DNA of 53,421 bases from Candidatus Poribacteria bacterium (GTDB taxonomy: Bacteria; Poribacteria; WGA-4E; WGA-3G), in NCBI GenBank assembly GCA_028824685.1, contig JAPPCZ010000054.1, forward strand, positions 1-53,421, given 5' to 3'. The position numbers were made by a program, and so were the translations under genes. Shown one piece after another: positions 36,661 to 45,306 of the stretch (the stretch's first letter is position 1; the number at the start of each line of letters is the position of its first letter). The notes below the pieces were generated by a model, which was given only the letters and a program-made list of their open reading frames with translations, was not told where the DNA came from and searched no databases.

Positions 36661-36761
36661 TAGTAGGCACACTCCACTGCGGTGCTACTCAAAGGTGTAG
36701 AATGAGTAGACATCCACGTTTAGGCGCGCTCTGTAAGCACTCTTGAAAGAAGGACTATCCC

Positions 36762-37916
36762 ATGAATAACATCATCTACATGGATAACCATGCAACAACA
36801 CCGATTGCCCCCGAAGTGTTAGATGCGATGCTACCGTATCTAACGACACATTTTGGCAATGCCGCCAGCACACATCCATTCGGCATCACTGCCAAAGAAG
36901 CAGTGGACAAAGCGCGGCATCAAGTTGCAAACCTACTGGGTTGCACCCCAGAAGAGATAATCTTCACAAGTGGGGCAACAGAATCGGACAACCTCGCTAT
37001 CAAAGGTGCTGCCTATGCCTATAAAGATAAAGGCAACCACATCATCACCAGCACTGCCGAACATCACGCTGTCCTTGATACATGTCACGCTTTAGACGTA
37101 GAGGGGTTTGAAACCACATATCTGCCTGTAGACAAATATGGAATGGTGAGTCCTGACGACGTAGAAGCTGCCATCACACCGAAAACCATTCTTATGAGTT
37201 TCATGTACGCCAATAATGAAGTAGGCACTATCAATCCGATTCGTGAAATAGCTAACATTGCTTCAAAGCACGGTGTGCTGTTTCATTCAGATGCGGTGCA
37301 GGGCATCGGCAAACTGAAATCGAATATGGATGTGTTAGGACTTGATATGGCATCAATTACTGCACATAAGATTTATGGTCCAAAAGGTATCGGTGCGCTC
37401 TATATTCGGGATGAGAAACGTCTGGAATCTCTTTTTTACGGTGGTGGTCAGGAGGCGGGTATCCGTCCGGGGACACTGAATGTGGCAGGAATTGTCGGTT
37501 TAGGCGCAGCGTGCGAAACGTGCCAAACTGAAATGGAGAAAAAAACAGAGGAAAAAGTAGTTGGTCCTTTGCGTGATGCTCTGCACCAGAAATTAGCATC
37601 GCAGTTAACGGATATCCATCTCAATGGTCATCCAGAAAAACGTTTACTGGGAAACTTAAATCTCTGTTTTTCAGGAGCACAAAGTAATGCATTGTTGATG
37701 GGACTCAAGAGTGTTGCGGTATCAACAGGTTCAGCATGTGATTCCGAATCTGTTACGCCATCACACGTTTTAGTTGCAATGGGAATTCCAAATGATTTAG
37801 CGTTGACCACTGTCCGTTTCGGTTTAGGGCGTTATAACACAGCGGAAGAGGTTGACATGGTAGCAGAGGAGGTCATCAAAACGGTTAATCGTCTACGTGC
37901 CTTAGCACCCGAATAG
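36762..37916 (+). CDS. iscS: Cysteine desulfurase (IscS/NifS class I)
   Basis: This 384-residue PLP enzyme takes sulfur from cysteine for iron-sulfur clusters and tRNA thiolation. It begins with YMDNHATTPIAPEVLDAM, has AEHHAVLDTC, the PLP Lys203 in HKIYGPKGIGALY, and the catalytic Cys326 in STGSACDSES followed by a loop typical of class I. AAGGACTATCCC precedes ATG. No scaffold (iscU) or ferredoxin gene is adjacent, so it appears as a single gene. Confidence 0.92.
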   Translation: MNNIIYMDNHATTPIAPEVLDAMLPYLTTHFGNAASTHPFGITAKEAVDKARHQVANLLGCTPEEIIFTSGATESDNLAIKGAAYAYKDKGNHIITSTAEHHAVLDTCHALDVEGFETTYLPVDKYGMVSPDDVEAAITPKTILMSFMYANNEVGTINPIREIANIASKHGVLFHSDAVQGIGKLKSNMDVLGLDMASITAHKIYGPKGIGALYIRDEKRLESLFYGGGQEAGIRPGTLNVAGIVGLGAACETCQTEMEKKTEEKVVGPLRDALHQKLASQLTDIHLNGHPEKRLLGNLNLCFSGAQSNALLMGLKSVAVSTGSACDSESVTPSHVLVAMGIPNDLALTTVRFGLGRYNTAEEVDMVAEEVIKTVNRLRALAPE

Positions 37917-37961
37917 CAAGGCGTAATACTATGTTGCAGTTTCTCTCGTTTAACGCTTATT

Positions 37962-37990
37962 TTATAGGAGCGACCTCCCGGTTGCGACTT
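37962..37990. repeat. Decayed copy of the TGTAGGAGCGACC hairpin
   Basis: TATAGGAGCGACCTCCCGGT followed by TGCGACTT matches the hairpin core at 25991-26020, but the right arm is eroded. It lies in the short gap between convergent genes. Confidence 0.4.
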
Positions 37991-38029
37991 TCCAACTAAA
38001 AATGTGCAAAAACTGAAAACTCTGCAGTC

Positions 38030-38926
38030 TTATTCTAAGTCCAGATTCATAATCGCAATTCCTTGCTCACCAGCCACAGAATAAAGAAGCCATGTTTCTT
38101 CGCCTTCACAGTAGATATCTGGGTCGCGAAGTTGGTGAACTCGCTCCCGATCAAGTCCATTCGTTGAAGGCACAATCGGTATATCCACACCCTCAAAATC
38201 GTATTTTGGCGCGATAACCTCTATCGGTGGCGATGCCTGCCAATCGTCCCAACCTTCCGTAAGCTCCACTGTGCTTTTTAAAATCCGTTCTGGCGTTCCA
38301 CCATAAAGTGAATAATAAACAGTCAGTGTATCATCTACAAGGTGATTCGCAGTGTGGCGCGGGGTACCATCTCTACCTTTACCCGGTTCCCCTGGAAAGA
38401 GCGGAGCGTCACGTCTTTCAAACACAGTCGTCCATTCAGGTGTTTTACCCCGGTTCAGCATGTTATGATTTGTTGCGTAAGGAAGACCTTTCCACCAAAA
38501 GACACGAAAATAGGGTCCCTGCTGTTTTTCTAACGTTTCTGACGCTGTATAATAGATGCCGTCGGAGGAGGTTGCCCAACAAGTTGCTTGTCCACCACGA
38601 TAATTACCGTGAAAATACATAATGAAACGTTTGTTATCCTCGTCTATATGGACATCTGGCGATGCAATATGATCACATCCCTTAAAGACTGTGTTATCGC
38701 GATGCAGTGTGCCATAACGGTAAACAGTATAAGGGCCCTCAATCTCATCAGCAAACGCTAAGCGGATATAGGCACCGCGATGGTGTGCAAAATAGAGATA
38801 ATATTTACCCAGCGGGTTTTCAACCCACTCTGGCACGCGAACAAGCGACGGACCATTAATATTGGAGAATCCATGCTCTCTATCAATATCGGGCATATCT
38901 GGATGAATAAGCAGTGTGCGTTCCAT
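38030..38926 (-). CDS. Five-bladed beta-propeller protein, GH43-like
   Basis: This 298-residue protein has repeated beta motifs: NINGPSLVRVPEWVEN, YYLYFAHHRGAYIRLAFA, SPDVHIDEDNKRFIMYFHG and LRDPDIYCEGEETWLLYSVAG. These match the blades of GH43/GH117-type glycosidases, in which acidic residues at blade centres act in catalysis. No signal peptide is visible, so it probably acts in the cytoplasm. AAAGAGGAATTT before the ATG at 38926 sets the start, though the frame is open 75 codons further upstream into the PhyH gene. It is the last gene of a tight operon. Substrate unknown. Confidence 0.75.
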   Translation of the reverse strand: MERTLLIHPDMPDIDREHGFSNINGPSLVRVPEWVENPLGKYYLYFAHHRGAYIRLAFADEIEGPYTVYRYGTLHRDNTVFKGCDHIASPDVHIDEDNKRFIMYFHGNYRGGQATCWATSSDGIYYTASETLEKQQGPYFRVFWWKGLPYATNHNMLNRGKTPEWTTVFERRDAPLFPGEPGKGRDGTPRHTANHLVDDTLTVYYSLYGGTPERILKSTVELTEGWDDWQASPPIEVIAPKYDFEGVDIPIVPSTNGLDRERVHQLRDPDIYCEGEETWLLYSVAGEQGIAIMNLDLE

Positions 38927-38954
38927 AAATTCCTCTTTATAATACAATAATTTC

Positions 38955-39770
38955 CTAATCGTGTGCTTGAAAACGGTAAACCTCTTGTGCCTCTTCAGAC
39001 ATGTGTGTCCATATATCTTCTGGGACCTTTGCGTTGAATATATTTGGTGCATCGGGGGCATGGTGAAACCTTCGGAAATAGACGAGGGCGAGCATGGGGC
39101 GCCGAGTTTGCGTCCGATTTGGCATTGCACGATGCCAGCACCGCATATCACGCACTACAACAGAACCCGCAGGCATTACTAATTGGAAAGAAGGCATTTG
39201 TGCAGCGCGAGCCTCATCACAGACGTTGTAAGGCGTATTGCGGACTGCCTCATCATCAATAATCAGATGTGATCCAGGCCAAACCTCTGTCGCACCGTTT
39301 TCCACCGTAAAATCTACAAGTGGGATATTCACTACGATTGTTGAAACAGGCAGCGCGAACGGCAATTCGGGAAAGAGTTGTCCAGAATCTCGATGAATCC
39401 ATTGTATCTCGTTGCCAGGGGTGGTTGCGTTGCATCCATAAGGCAAATACGCAAAAATCTTCTCTCCCATCGCAGCCTTCATTATCGGCATTGCAAAGGA
39501 ATTGTCAATAATACGCGGATCCATAAATGGCATCTTTAACATCGGGTTTGGGCCGTTATGGTCATCCTCTTCCGTATCAAGCACTGTTTGCATCGCAGTG
39601 TTGACTTCTTCAATCCAATCGCGTGGAAGAACGCTCTCAATGACAACTAACCCTGTCTCACGTAAGAGGCGCGTCGCAGCATCAATAGTCTCTGGTGTTG
39701 GTTTGTTTTCAGCGCGTTCCTCCGGCGAGGGTTCTAATTTGGGAATGTTAATTGTCGTTCCGGCACTCAT
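38955..39770 (-). CDS. Phytanoyl-CoA dioxygenase (PhyH) family protein
   Basis: This 271-residue Fe(II)/2-oxoglutarate hydroxylase has its iron ligands at His126 and Asp128 (WIHRDSGQ) and His213 (RCWHRAMPN), with basic residues after it for 2-oxoglutarate. It shares little sequence with the other PhyH protein at 8136-8972. AGGCAGG, located in the end of the upstream gene, precedes ATG, and the two coding regions are only 3 bases apart. With the GH43-like gene 28 bases downstream, it suggests hydroxylation of a carbohydrate or glycoside rather than phytanic acid; that is inference. Confidence 0.85.
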   Translation of the reverse strand: MSAGTTINIPKLEPSPEERAENKPTPETIDAATRLLRETGLVVIESVLPRDWIEEVNTAMQTVLDTEEDDHNGPNPMLKMPFMDPRIIDNSFAMPIMKAAMGEKIFAYLPYGCNATTPGNEIQWIHRDSGQLFPELPFALPVSTIVVNIPLVDFTVENGATEVWPGSHLIIDDEAVRNTPYNVCDEARAAQMPSFQLVMPAGSVVVRDMRCWHRAMPNRTQTRRPMLALVYFRRFHHAPDAPNIFNAKVPEDIWTHMSEEAQEVYRFQAHD

Positions 39771-39773
39771 CTG

Positions 39774-40532
39774 CTAAACCTGCCTTTCTGATTGATTTTG
39801 CGGTAATTTCAACGCTTCGCGAATCGCTTGCCGAACCTGATTGCAGATTTTGGCTGCATGTTCAGCATTTTCAGCTGTTGCGGACTTTCCGGGATAGCGA
39901 AAATCTACAGCATGTTTGGAAAGTGTTGAAAAATCAGTATGCCAAGAATTCCAATTTGGGATAATTGGTACAATCAAATTCAGTAATTCTTCTAACCTGT
40001 GAGTTCTGGGAGCAAGTATATCTGCTTCTTGCAGCCACGCCTTTAAATACTTCTCTATACACTGTTGCGCGTGGAAGCAAATAACATCCTTGCTCGATAT
40101 CGGACTCTGCTGAAGCAACTGGACAGTAGTATAATCACCTTCAGCCTTTTCTATCCATTCCAGTGTCAAAGGATTCATATCACATTTTTCCTTTTTCAGA
40201 GGCATTTCTAAAAAATTAAGATGTCCATAAAGCACTTCACCTTTCTCGGTGATCTCGCGCAAAAACCAGTCGTTATGTGAAATACGATAGGCGATCTCTT
40301 GCGGTGAACGCACCAACAAATCCATACTGAAACGGCTCGGGATACGCTGCCAAATCTCTGCTGCTTGACGACTCGTTTCCGATTCAGGAATGTCCATCAC
40401 TACCAGCAAATCGACATCTGAGTCTTCTGTGGGTGTCCCATAAGCATAGGAGCCAAACAGAATAACCTGTAGCGGTGCAAATTCACGGACGATGTCATCA
40501 CAGGTGGCTTGAATGTCTTTTTGCGTAACCAT
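39774..40532 (-). CDS. Fused MNT nucleotidyltransferase - HEPN protein
   Basis: This 252-residue protein joins two domains usually made as a toxin-antitoxin pair. The N-terminal MNT domain has GS-x10-D-x-D (Gly27-Ser28, Asp39, Asp41, in DSDVDLLVVMD). The C-terminal HEPN domain (from about 119) has CFHAQQCIEKYLKAWL and FRYPG. In known pairs HEPN is an RNase and MNT inactivates it by AMP transfer. AAGGAGATATTAGCC before the ATG at 40532 sets the start. An in-frame ATG at 40178 after AAGGAAA could yield HEPN alone. It heads the operon with PhyH and the propeller. Confidence 0.8.
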   Translation of the reverse strand: MVTQKDIQATCDDIVREFAPLQVILFGSYAYGTPTEDSDVDLLVVMDIPESETSRQAAEIWQRIPSRFSMDLLVRSPQEIAYRISHNDWFLREITEKGEVLYGHLNFLEMPLKKEKCDMNPLTLEWIEKAEGDYTTVQLLQQSPISSKDVICFHAQQCIEKYLKAWLQEADILAPRTHRLEELLNLIVPIIPNWNSWHTDFSTLSKHAVDFRYPGKSATAENAEHAAKICNQVRQAIREALKLPQNQSERQV

Positions 40533-40649
40533 GGCTAATATCTCCTTTTGAGAGTATAGCATGGAACGTGACGGATGTCAATGTCAGGGTTATTTATAGT
40601 GAACTTTAGAATTAACAGAACATTTGAGTTGTGAATCAACGCTGAATGC

Positions 40650-40675
40650 GCTTGGCGGAATGCGCGTTTGGCATT
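40650..40675. repeat. AATGC-type hairpin inside a larger nested stem
   Basis: CGGAATGC pairs with GCATTCCG around GCGTTTG; the flanks CTGAAT and ATTCAG extend it as an outer stem. The loop resembles that of 32004-32030. Confidence 0.5.
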
Positions 40676-40775
40676 CCGCATGATTCAGCGGGTTGAGTTT
40701 GCGAAACCTGACATGATCGCACTGTCACACTGAGATTGTAGGCGGGTTTCGCTCTACTCGCCTACAATGCAACTT

Positions 40776-40799
40776 AAATCATACCGTACGGTATGATTT
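40776..40799. promoter_or_regulatory. 24-bp perfect palindrome, possible operator
   Basis: The palindrome is centred on CCGTACGG with arms AAATCATA and TATGATTT. It has no loop, which favours a protein-binding site over an RNA hairpin. A shorter ATACCAAGGTAT follows at 40804-40815, repeating the ATACC/GGTAT half-sites. Confidence 0.5.
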
Positions 40800-40829
40800 T
40801 TCATACCAAGGTATATTTTTGAAATTCGC

Positions 40830-40858
40830 TCTAAACCCAGTGTATGATTGGGTTTAGA
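40830..40858. other. Hairpin with 10-bp stem
   Basis: TCTAAACCCA pairs with TGGGTTTAGA around a 9-base loop. It lies just after the putative operator. No coding region or T-run follows immediately. Confidence 0.45.
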
Positions 40859-41270
40859 ATGGTTTTATCGTAGTTGCACTTTTTTGCAATTTATGACTTT
40901 TTCAACTTTCAGGATATTTTCAATATTATGGCTAAATTGGTACAATTTTGAGCAACATTCTCTCGTTTATGTTTTGCTTTAGATTTGTGTACTGGCTGTA
41001 TTTGTGTTTGGGACGTGGTCGTGTTTTTCATATTGATATTATACCTGGTTATAGGTGATGGTCGGAAGTTTTTGTGGTGTTCGGAACAATAGATATCCAA
41101 TATATTGACAATAAGTTTGTAGAAAAAGTCGGGTTGATACGTTTTTTGCATTTTGGATAAGTGTGCATTTTGTTGGCAGCCTGGTGGTTGACTCTATTTT
41201 TTGAAGTCTTGGTAAAGAAAGAACTCATTGGAGAATTGAATGACTCTGTATCATTCGCTATAGAAATTTA

Positions 41271-41300
41271 TTGACACTTTATTCCTAAAGATGTTATAAT
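41271..41300 (+). promoter_or_regulatory. Consensus sigma-70 promoter of the TonB receptor gene
   Basis: TTGACA (41271-41276) and TATAAT (41295-41300) are both perfect with an 18-base spacer. The start would fall near 41307, about 29 bases before ATG. Confidence 0.8.
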
Positions 41301-41335
41301 TCACATAATCTTACAAATCCAAACAGTGAGGCTGC

Positions 41336-43369
41336 ATGATGTCCAACATCAGATTGTGCGTCATTAGGTTTCTCCTTCTCCACATCCTCTTTTTTTCTTT
41401 CGCTCATTTTCTTACGGTTTATGCGCAAGAAAATCAAGAGCCGATAGAACTTGATAAAATTGTCGTAACACCTGGCCGCTTTATGATTTATGATGGCACG
41501 ATCCCACAACTTTCGCTATCAAAGGAGGAGATAGAACGGTTTCCTTTGATAGACAACGACATCATGCGTTCAGGGCATATTTTACCGGGAGTCATTGCAA
41601 GTGATTATAGCGCTCGCTTCAGCGTCCGAGGTGGAGAAAAGGATGGTGTTTCAGTTAGATTAGATGGAATGGAACTTTATAATCCATATCATTTACAAGA
41701 TTTCGGTGGTGCAGTTTCGTTAGTTGGACTCGGTTTAATCCAACGTGCTGATCTGTTGATGGGCGGATTTCCAGCAGAATATGGTCAAAAGATGTCAGGC
41801 GTGTTTGATATGACAACCAAGGCACCGAATACCGAAAAGGTCTCAGCAAATTTTGGGATAGACCTCATCAACGCAACTGCTATGGTGGAAGGGCCTCTAA
41901 CTGAAAAAGGTGGATGGATGCTGTCAGCACGGCGAGGGTACGTTGACCTAATCCTGGCACTCATAGATCTTGATGAAGAATATAAACCGCAATATGCTGA
42001 TATCCACGGAAAACTGATATATCAGGTAACAGAGGCAGATACACTTTCCCTTAACGGATTGTACGGTTGGGATAAGAATCTGATACGTGTTGACGATATA
42101 GATAACAACTTGGATTCCCTATATGACAATTCGACCGTCTGGCTAAAATGGCGACGGACGTTCGACACTTCGTATTGGACAGATGTCTTTGTTTTTGGAG
42201 GCACATCAAGTCAAGAAAGAACAACACGAAAAGTGGATTTTGACAATCGTGACTTCCGATTTTTTGGCACAAAAGCAGAATTCACAGTAAACGCATTAGA
42301 AAAACATACGTTTCGTACTGGTGTTGAGTGGCGTTGGTCGACTGCACAATATGATTACAACGTTCAAGAACGACAGGCAGGCATAAACAGATACAAACCA
42401 ATTCGCACAAATATTGACGACAGCGGGAGTGACATCAAATTATTCCTGCAAGATGAGTGGCAGATTCATCCGAAACTTGCTCTTAATGTAGGTGGTCGTT
42501 ATATTGTGCAGAACTATCGGAATGCAGATGTTCAAAACTATGAAATTGGTCCCCGTGTGGCGATCGCGGTGAGTCCGAAGAAAAACTTAGTATTCCGAGG
42601 CGCATGGGGAATCTATCATCAACCTGTCGATTTGATGTCAGTCCCCGTTGAAGACGACATAAAGACTGTCGGGCGTGCCGAACAAGCAATGCACTATATT
42701 CTTGGTTGTGAATATAGTCGTGGCAACAATTTCCTGATTCGCCTTGAGGGTTATTACAAGAAATTTGACAATCTTGTGGGTAGACTCAGAGAATTCGGAC
42801 GACAAATGCAGATTTTTACAGCCCCTGAATCTGCTGATGCGAAGGGATTTGACATTTTCGCGACACAGGCAGTTTCACCACGTTTGACTTGGGGACTCGG
42901 TTATGCTTACGGCATTGCAAAAGAAATATCAGGAAATACAACAATCTTTCGGCAGTATGATCGACGGCATTCTCTCTTTCTAAGTAGTAGCCATCAGATT
43001 TCATCAGCGTGGCATCTGTATCTCAGTTGGCGTTTTCACACTGGTGATCCGAGAACGCCTTTGACTCACGAAGAAGTCGCATTACCAGATGGGAGCATCG
43101 GTTGTAACCGACAGTTTGGCGAAACACATTCGGAGCGATTGCCTGCATTCCATAGTCTCGATTTTCGGATTACAAAACGAAACCCTTACAAGCGTTGGAA
43201 TCTCACATGGTATTTCCAGATTTTAAACCTATATAATCATACCAATGTTGACCAGTATGCGTTCAGTGAAGTGCGAGATGAAGAAACAGGTACTATTATC
43301 GGTTGCGCTATTGATGAAGAACCCCAGTTACCTATTATTCCTACATTAGGCATGACGATTACATTTTAG
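41336..43369 (+). CDS. TonB-dependent outer-membrane receptor
   Basis: This 677-residue protein has a signal peptide (about 1-31), a TonB-box-like IELDKIVVTPGRF, a plug domain (SARFSVRGGEKDGVSVRLDG, then GGFPAEYGQKMSGVFDMTT) and a C-terminal beta-barrel with many amphipathic strands, ending in an aromatic residue (TLGMTITF). Such receptors import siderophores, cobalamin or glycans across the outer membrane; the ligand is not evident. The barrel is short for the class. It is followed 34 bases later by a rhodanese gene. GTGAGG precedes ATG. Confidence 0.9.
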   Translation: MMSNIRLCVIRFLLLHILFFSFAHFLTVYAQENQEPIELDKIVVTPGRFMIYDGTIPQLSLSKEEIERFPLIDNDIMRSGHILPGVIASDYSARFSVRGGEKDGVSVRLDGMELYNPYHLQDFGGAVSLVGLGLIQRADLLMGGFPAEYGQKMSGVFDMTTKAPNTEKVSANFGIDLINATAMVEGPLTEKGGWMLSARRGYVDLILALIDLDEEYKPQYADIHGKLIYQVTEADTLSLNGLYGWDKNLIRVDDIDNNLDSLYDNSTVWLKWRRTFDTSYWTDVFVFGGTSSQERTTRKVDFDNRDFRFFGTKAEFTVNALEKHTFRTGVEWRWSTAQYDYNVQERQAGINRYKPIRTNIDDSGSDIKLFLQDEWQIHPKLALNVGGRYIVQNYRNADVQNYEIGPRVAIAVSPKKNLVFRGAWGIYHQPVDLMSVPVEDDIKTVGRAEQAMHYILGCEYSRGNNFLIRLEGYYKKFDNLVGRLREFGRQMQIFTAPESADAKGFDIFATQAVSPRLTWGLGYAYGIAKEISGNTTIFRQYDRRHSLFLSSSHQISSAWHLYLSWRFHTGDPRTPLTHEEVALPDGSIGCNRQFGETHSERLPAFHSLDFRITKRNPYKRWNLTWYFQILNLYNHTNVDQYAFSEVRDEETGTIIGCAIDEEPQLPIIPTLGMTITF

Positions 43370-43403
43370 TCTGCATATCTTACTTTTGAACAAAGAGCGA
43401 AAA

Positions 43404-43844
43404 ATGTTTAAGCGTATCAAGAACTTGTTATATAAAATTTGGGATTTCGTCAGAACCTCACGAGACGATTTTATACCACGGGTCGCACCAAGTGTAGAAG
43501 AGGCAATCTTACCTTATGATCCCGAAGATTATGTTATCCTACCAAATGATCTTAAACAGATGCTGGATGCTGGTAGGGATTTTGTCTTACTTGATGTCAG
43601 GGAAACATGGGAATATCAACTCGTTCATATTGATGGCGCAGTGTCCATCCCACTCGGTGAACTGCCAAGACGGATTCGCGAACTTTCTCCTGTAGATGAA
43701 ATCGTGGTTTACTGTCATCATGGGATGCGGAGTCTTGATGCCGCATATCTTCTACAACAACTTGGATTTAAATCGGTACTAAGCGTTGCTGGTGGGATTG
43801 ATAGGTGGGCAAATGAGGTTGACCATGAACTTCAACGTTACTAA
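43404..43844 (+). CDS. Rhodanese domain protein
   Basis: This 146-residue protein has an N-terminal basic/hydrophobic stretch (FKRIKNLLYKIWDFV) and a single rhodanese domain. FVLLDVRETWEYQLVHIDGA and IPLGELPRRI are typical, and the active Cys104 lies in VYCHHGMRS, the loop that receives persulfide sulfur. It may carry sulfur in the cytoplasm. A TTG at 43386 opens the frame, but AAAGAGCG before the ATG at 43404 fits better. Probably co-transcribed with the TonB receptor gene. Confidence 0.9.
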   Translation: MFKRIKNLLYKIWDFVRTSRDDFIPRVAPSVEEAILPYDPEDYVILPNDLKQMLDAGRDFVLLDVRETWEYQLVHIDGAVSIPLGELPRRIRELSPVDEIVVYCHHGMRSLDAAYLLQQLGFKSVLSVAGGIDRWANEVDHELQRY

Positions 43845-43880
43845 TTTTTCCCAGAGTCCGCGTAAGCCCTGAAACCGCCA

Positions 43881-45272
43881 CTATTCACCTTCTCTAAAAT
43901 CTTGACTTTGCAATCCATAACTCTGCATACGATGCTGAAGTTGACGGCGAGAGATGCCCAACAATTCTGCCGCCTTCGTTTGTGTGCCGTTTGTTTTAGC
44001 CAAAGCCGCACACACATACTCCTTGATAATCTCATCTAATGCTACGCCACTCTCAGGGATGTCAATCTCAAAATCTGTAGATGGTAGTGAGGTATCCAAA
44101 ATTTCAGGCGGTAACTCGTCTAAGTCAATGGAAGCGTTTTCAGACAAAACATAGATACGATGCAGATAATTTTCCAATTGGCGCACGTTCCCGGGCCAAT
44201 CATAACGGCAAAGAGCAGACATGGCACGCTGTGAAACCTGTTTCGGTTCTGCATCCACGTATTCATCGCTAAACTTTTGAATTAAGTAATTCACGAGTAT
44301 TGGAATGTCCTCAACGCGTTCACGAAGCGGTGGAAGATGGAGTGGAATGACGTTCAAGCGGAAGTAGAGATCAGAACGAAAAGCACCATCTTTCACAGCT
44401 TCGACCAGATTTTTATTCGTTGCGGCAATAACACATACATCAACTTTTATATTCTCACTACCGCCGATCCGCCGTATCTCATGTTTTTCTAATACATGTA
44501 AAAGTGTGCTTTGCGTCTGGACAGAAATATCCCCAATTTCATCAAGAAAGAGGGTGCCGGTATCAGCAACTTCAAAAATACCTTTCTTTTGTTGGATTGC
44601 GTCTGTGAATGCACCTTTTTCATGACCAAACAGTTCGCTTTCAATTAAGGTTTCTGCGATGGCACCACAATTTATTGAGACGAAAGGTTTATCTTTGCGA
44701 TTTCCATATTCGTGTAGCGCACGCGCAACAAGACTTTTACCACTACCCGTTTCACCTGTGATGAGAACCTGCTTAACCCCTCGGTGAATGACTCTCGCCA
44801 TGTTTTTGAAGAGTTGTTGCATTTTTTCACTTTCACCCACGATATAATCAACTTCAATATCAGGAGACGTGTCGTCCGAATCAGGTTCACCTTCAGTTAA
44901 AGCCCCGCGAGTTTGTAATGCCCTACCTACCTCTCGCTTAAGCACATCAATCTGAATCGGTTTTTCAAGGTAATAGAATGCTCCCTCATGCGCGACAAGG
45001 TTAACGGCATCATTGAGTTCAGCGAATGCAGTTATAATCAACACCGGCAATCCAGGATCAATCTTTTTTATCTCTCGGAGTAGGTCCCGCCCATCAAACC
45101 GAGAAGACATCCACATATCGCTAATCACGATGTCAAACATCTGTTCTTTAATTTTTTCAAGTGCTGATTTGCTATCTTCAACCGTTTCTACATCGTATCC
45201 TTCGCGTTGCAAGATACGTTGTAGAATAGTAAGTTGTGCTTTGTCGTCGTCTACAATCAAAATTGATGGCAT
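43881..45272 (-). CDS. NtrC-family sigma-54 response regulator
   Basis: This 463-residue regulator has an N-terminal receiver domain with the acidic pocket Asp8-10, phosphoacceptor Asp52 (IVISDMWM) and Lys in YYLEKP. The AAA+ domain has Walker A GETGSGKS, the sigma-54 loop as GAFTDA instead of GAFTGA, Walker B LFLDEIGD and WPGNVRQLE. A Fis-type helix-turn-helix ends it (TKAAELLGISRRQLQHRM). GGAGATATTAGAA before the ATG at 45272 sets the start. It lies 34 bases after its partner kinase gene. Confidence 0.93.
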   Translation of the reverse strand: MPSILIVDDDKAQLTILQRILQREGYDVETVEDSKSALEKIKEQMFDIVISDMWMSSRFDGRDLLREIKKIDPGLPVLIITAFAELNDAVNLVAHEGAFYYLEKPIQIDVLKREVGRALQTRGALTEGEPDSDDTSPDIEVDYIVGESEKMQQLFKNMARVIHRGVKQVLITGETGSGKSLVARALHEYGNRKDKPFVSINCGAIAETLIESELFGHEKGAFTDAIQQKKGIFEVADTGTLFLDEIGDISVQTQSTLLHVLEKHEIRRIGGSENIKVDVCVIAATNKNLVEAVKDGAFRSDLYFRLNVIPLHLPPLRERVEDIPILVNYLIQKFSDEYVDAEPKQVSQRAMSALCRYDWPGNVRQLENYLHRIYVLSENASIDLDELPPEILDTSLPSTDFEIDIPESGVALDEIIKEYVCAALAKTNGTQTKAAELLGISRRQLQHRMQSYGLQSQDFREGE

Positions 45273-45306
45273 TTCTAATATCTCCATTAAAGGGAATCTT
45301 TGCAAA

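Larger units (their letters stand above)
40533..41335. other. Long gene-free region rich in palindromes
   Basis: This 803-base stretch lies upstream of the TonB receptor gene. It contains nested hairpins at 40640-40700, a GTAGGCGGGT/ACTCGCCTAC stem at 40738-40765, the palindromes at 40776-40858, and the receptor promoter at 41271-41300. A weak 80-codon frame on the minus strand (40909-41151) has no ribosome binding site or recognised motif and is not supported as a gene. Confidence 0.6.

Noticed and set aside
38927..39151. 75-codon N-terminal extension of the propeller protein
   Set aside because: It overlaps the PhyH coding region in another frame; a strong ribosome binding site marks the ATG at 38926.
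39774..40532. Two separate MNT and HEPN genes
   Set aside because: No stop codon separates them in this sequence; the internal start is kept as a possibility only.
40909..41151. 80-codon open frame on the minus strand
   Set aside because: No ribosome binding site, no recognisable motif, low-complexity composition, and it lies in a palindrome-rich intergenic region.
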